Shown piece after piece: positions 6,485 to 7,743 of a DNA stretch of 7,743 nt; within the stretch, counting starts at the first letter, position 1; every line of letters begins with the position of its first letter. This stretch comes from Campylobacterales bacterium. GTDB taxonomy: Bacteria; Campylobacterota; Campylobacteria; Campylobacterales; Thiovulaceae. A model generated the notes under the pieces. It saw only the letters and a program-made list of their open reading frames with translations. It did not search any database and was not told the origin of the DNA. The position numbers and the translations under genes are program-made. The stretch lies in the NCBI GenBank assembly GCA_012963895.1, contig DTUW01000023.1:3745-11487 (forward strand), given 5' to 3'.

Positions 6485-7600
6485 TTATTTAGGTTTTTCT
6501 GTTCTATTGATAATGTTTTTTACATTCTTCAAATCGACTATTTTTCCAATCACCAATAGGTTTGATTCAGCAGTGATTAGAGTATCTCCTTTTGGCATTG
6601 GAATAAAACTCCCTTCCTTCATTCTGATACCTACAATAGAAACATTTAGCAATGTCCTAAGTTTTATATCTTTCAATCTCTGTAAAACAACCCAACTATA
6701 TTTGGGGACAAATACCTCTTCAATATCAATGGCTGTATCATTGGAATAGAGGAAACTTTCTAAGAGATTTTCAAAGTCGGGACGAACTGCAACCGTGCTA
6801 ATTCTCTGGGCGGTTAGGGCTGTTGGTAAGACTACACTATCAGCTCCCAATTTTCTAAGCTTATCTGCACTCAACCTACTTTTAGCACTTGTAATAATTT
6901 GGAAAGGTTGATGAGGTCGATACTCCTTTTCAAAAAGTCGAATAGAGACGATAAGAGCAATATTGTCAGATTCCTTTTCAGAGAGGGTAATTACCCCCTT
7001 TGCCAATCCCAAATTTGCCCGTTTCATAGCTATCTCTGTATGTGGTTCAGCTTGTAGAAAATAGGGAAATTTCAGCTGTCTAGCTCTCTCTTCAAAACCT
7101 TCACTAGGGTCTATTACCACAAAAGGGATATGGTTTTTTCGTAGATTACTAGCAATCTCTATTGTATAGTCATTCAAGTAGTAAAGGACAAAATGGTTTT
7201 TCAATCTTGCTATTCTATATAACATTCTTCTAACCTTGAAAATGTGGATAATATCTCCATTGGTAGCCACATTTACCACGATACCAACAGCGAGGGTAAA
7301 AACAGCAAAACCGACAATAATAAGGGTGATAGTGAAAATCCGACCGAGGGGAGATATTGGGGCTATCTCTCCAAATCCAACAGTTGTAAAGGTAATCCCT
7401 GTTTGATAGATAGCATCAATGAGGGAAAAATTATCGATAAGAATATAACCGAGCGAACCAATAAGCATGGTTAGCACGGTTATAATAAAGGGTAGTCGAA
7501 AGTGTCTAAGCTCGTAATAGAGGGCTTGGTCTAAAAATATATCTTCTTTTGAGTTCTCTTTTTTCTCTAAAAATTCTAATAGATTTTTTCTATTTTTCAC
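6485..7600 (-). CDS. Two-TM potassium channel with RCK (TrkA-N/TrkA-C) domain
   Basis: A 371-residue inner-membrane K+ channel subunit, expected to work as a tetramer. TM1 is at about 37-56, the pore helix at 62-72, the selectivity filter TVGFGE at 73-78 and TM2 at about 87-112. The cytoplasmic RCK_N domain spans about 135-255 and a TrkA_C-like domain about 288-357. Layout and length fit MthK-type channels and the Helicobacter KchA group. The usual Rossmann glycine motif GxGxxG is absent; residues 137-149 read FVLYYLNDYTIEI. The start is GTG at 7600, 13 nt after the rpmB stop, with no clear Shine-Dalgarno sequence, so translation may be coupled to rpmB. The rpmB-channel order is one I recall from Campylobacterota. 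No terminator is seen before the lipoprotein gene 79 nt downstream. Confidence 0.93.
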   Translation of the reverse strand: MKNRKNLLEFLEKKENSKEDIFLDQALYYELRHFRLPFIITVLTMLIGSLGYILIDNFSLIDAIYQTGITFTTVGFGEIAPISPLGRIFTITLIIVGFAVFTLAVGIVVNVATNGDIIHIFKVRRMLYRIARLKNHFVLYYLNDYTIEIASNLRKNHIPFVVIDPSEGFEERARQLKFPYFLQAEPHTEIAMKRANLGLAKGVITLSEKESDNIALIVSIRLFEKEYRPHQPFQIITSAKSRLSADKLRKLGADSVVLPTALTAQRISTVAVRPDFENLLESFLYSNDTAIDIEEVFVPKYSWVVLQRLKDIKLRTLLNVSIVGIRMKEGSFIPMPKGDTLITAESNLLVIGKIVDLKNVKNIINRTEKPK

Positions 7601-7613
7601 AATAGATATAAGG

Positions 7614-7743
7614 CTACATTAGCCCTTTCTTTTTTAAAGTCCTAAGCTCTTTTGCTGATATTTTCATCTTTTTCATAGTTCCATCACTCAAAACAACTTT
7701 TACACTTCTCAAATTTGGTAAAAATCTTCTCTTTCTCTTATTG
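7614..7743 (-). CDS. rpmB: 50S ribosomal protein L28 (C-terminal part, 5' end outside window)
   Basis: The last 42 codons of L28 are present, ending with TAG at 7614-7616. The residues read NKRKRRFLPNLRSVKV, then VVLSDGT, KMKISAKELRTLKKKGLM. This matches the conserved L28 core N-[KR]-R-F-x-PNL-[RQ] and the C-terminal basic helix. L28 is a component of the large ribosomal subunit. The N-terminus lies beyond the right edge. The K+ channel gene follows after 13 nt, probably on the same transcript. Confidence 0.95.
   Translation of the reverse strand, partial: NKRKRRFLPNLRSVKVVLSDGTMKKMKISAKELRTLKKKGLM

Overview
The window suggests a Campylobacterota (Epsilonproteobacteria) chromosome. The DNA is AT-rich, Arg is mostly AGA and Ile is often ATA. 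At the right edge the ribosomal protein L28 gene runs directly into a two-TM K+ channel with a TVGFGE filter, a neighbourhood I recall from Helicobacter and relatives. Genus cannot be set from this window. All five genes lie on the minus strand, so transcription runs from high to low coordinates.

Right part (7743 to 6485): the 3' end of rpmB, then 13 nt later a K+ channel with a cytoplasmic RCK/TrkA module. This looks like an ordinary, ancestral core pair. Middle (6453 to 4654): a 79-nt spacer with a perfect 18-bp palindrome precedes a lipoprotein. The lipoprotein has a repetitive Asn/Asp/Arg linker and a His-rich beta-propeller that may bind metal, and its gene is followed by a stem-loop. 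A 171-nt gap then carries the promoter of the next gene. Left-middle (4653 to 2434): a 739-residue superfamily 1 helicase with a RelE/ParE-like N-terminal domain. Its DNA looks more AT-rich than its neighbours, which suggests acquisition. Left (2400 to 1 and beyond): the first 800 codons of a secreted protein that starts at TTG and runs off the window. It is made of an FnIII-like domain and repeated Ig-like/CHB_HEX_C-type domains.

The most striking observation is in that secreted protein. It carries 17 copies of the bacterial N-glycosylation sequon D/E-X-N-X-S/T. The three largest other proteins of the window, about 1,640 residues, carry none. Five of the 17 are crowded into a six-residue tandem repeat at the left edge. 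This looks like a surface protein built as a substrate for a PglB-type oligosaccharyltransferase.

The genes do not form one obvious pathway. The helicase and the surface protein are close enough (33 nt) to share a transcript, but I see no functional link between them. No RNA gene, insertion sequence, attachment site or CRISPR array was seen.
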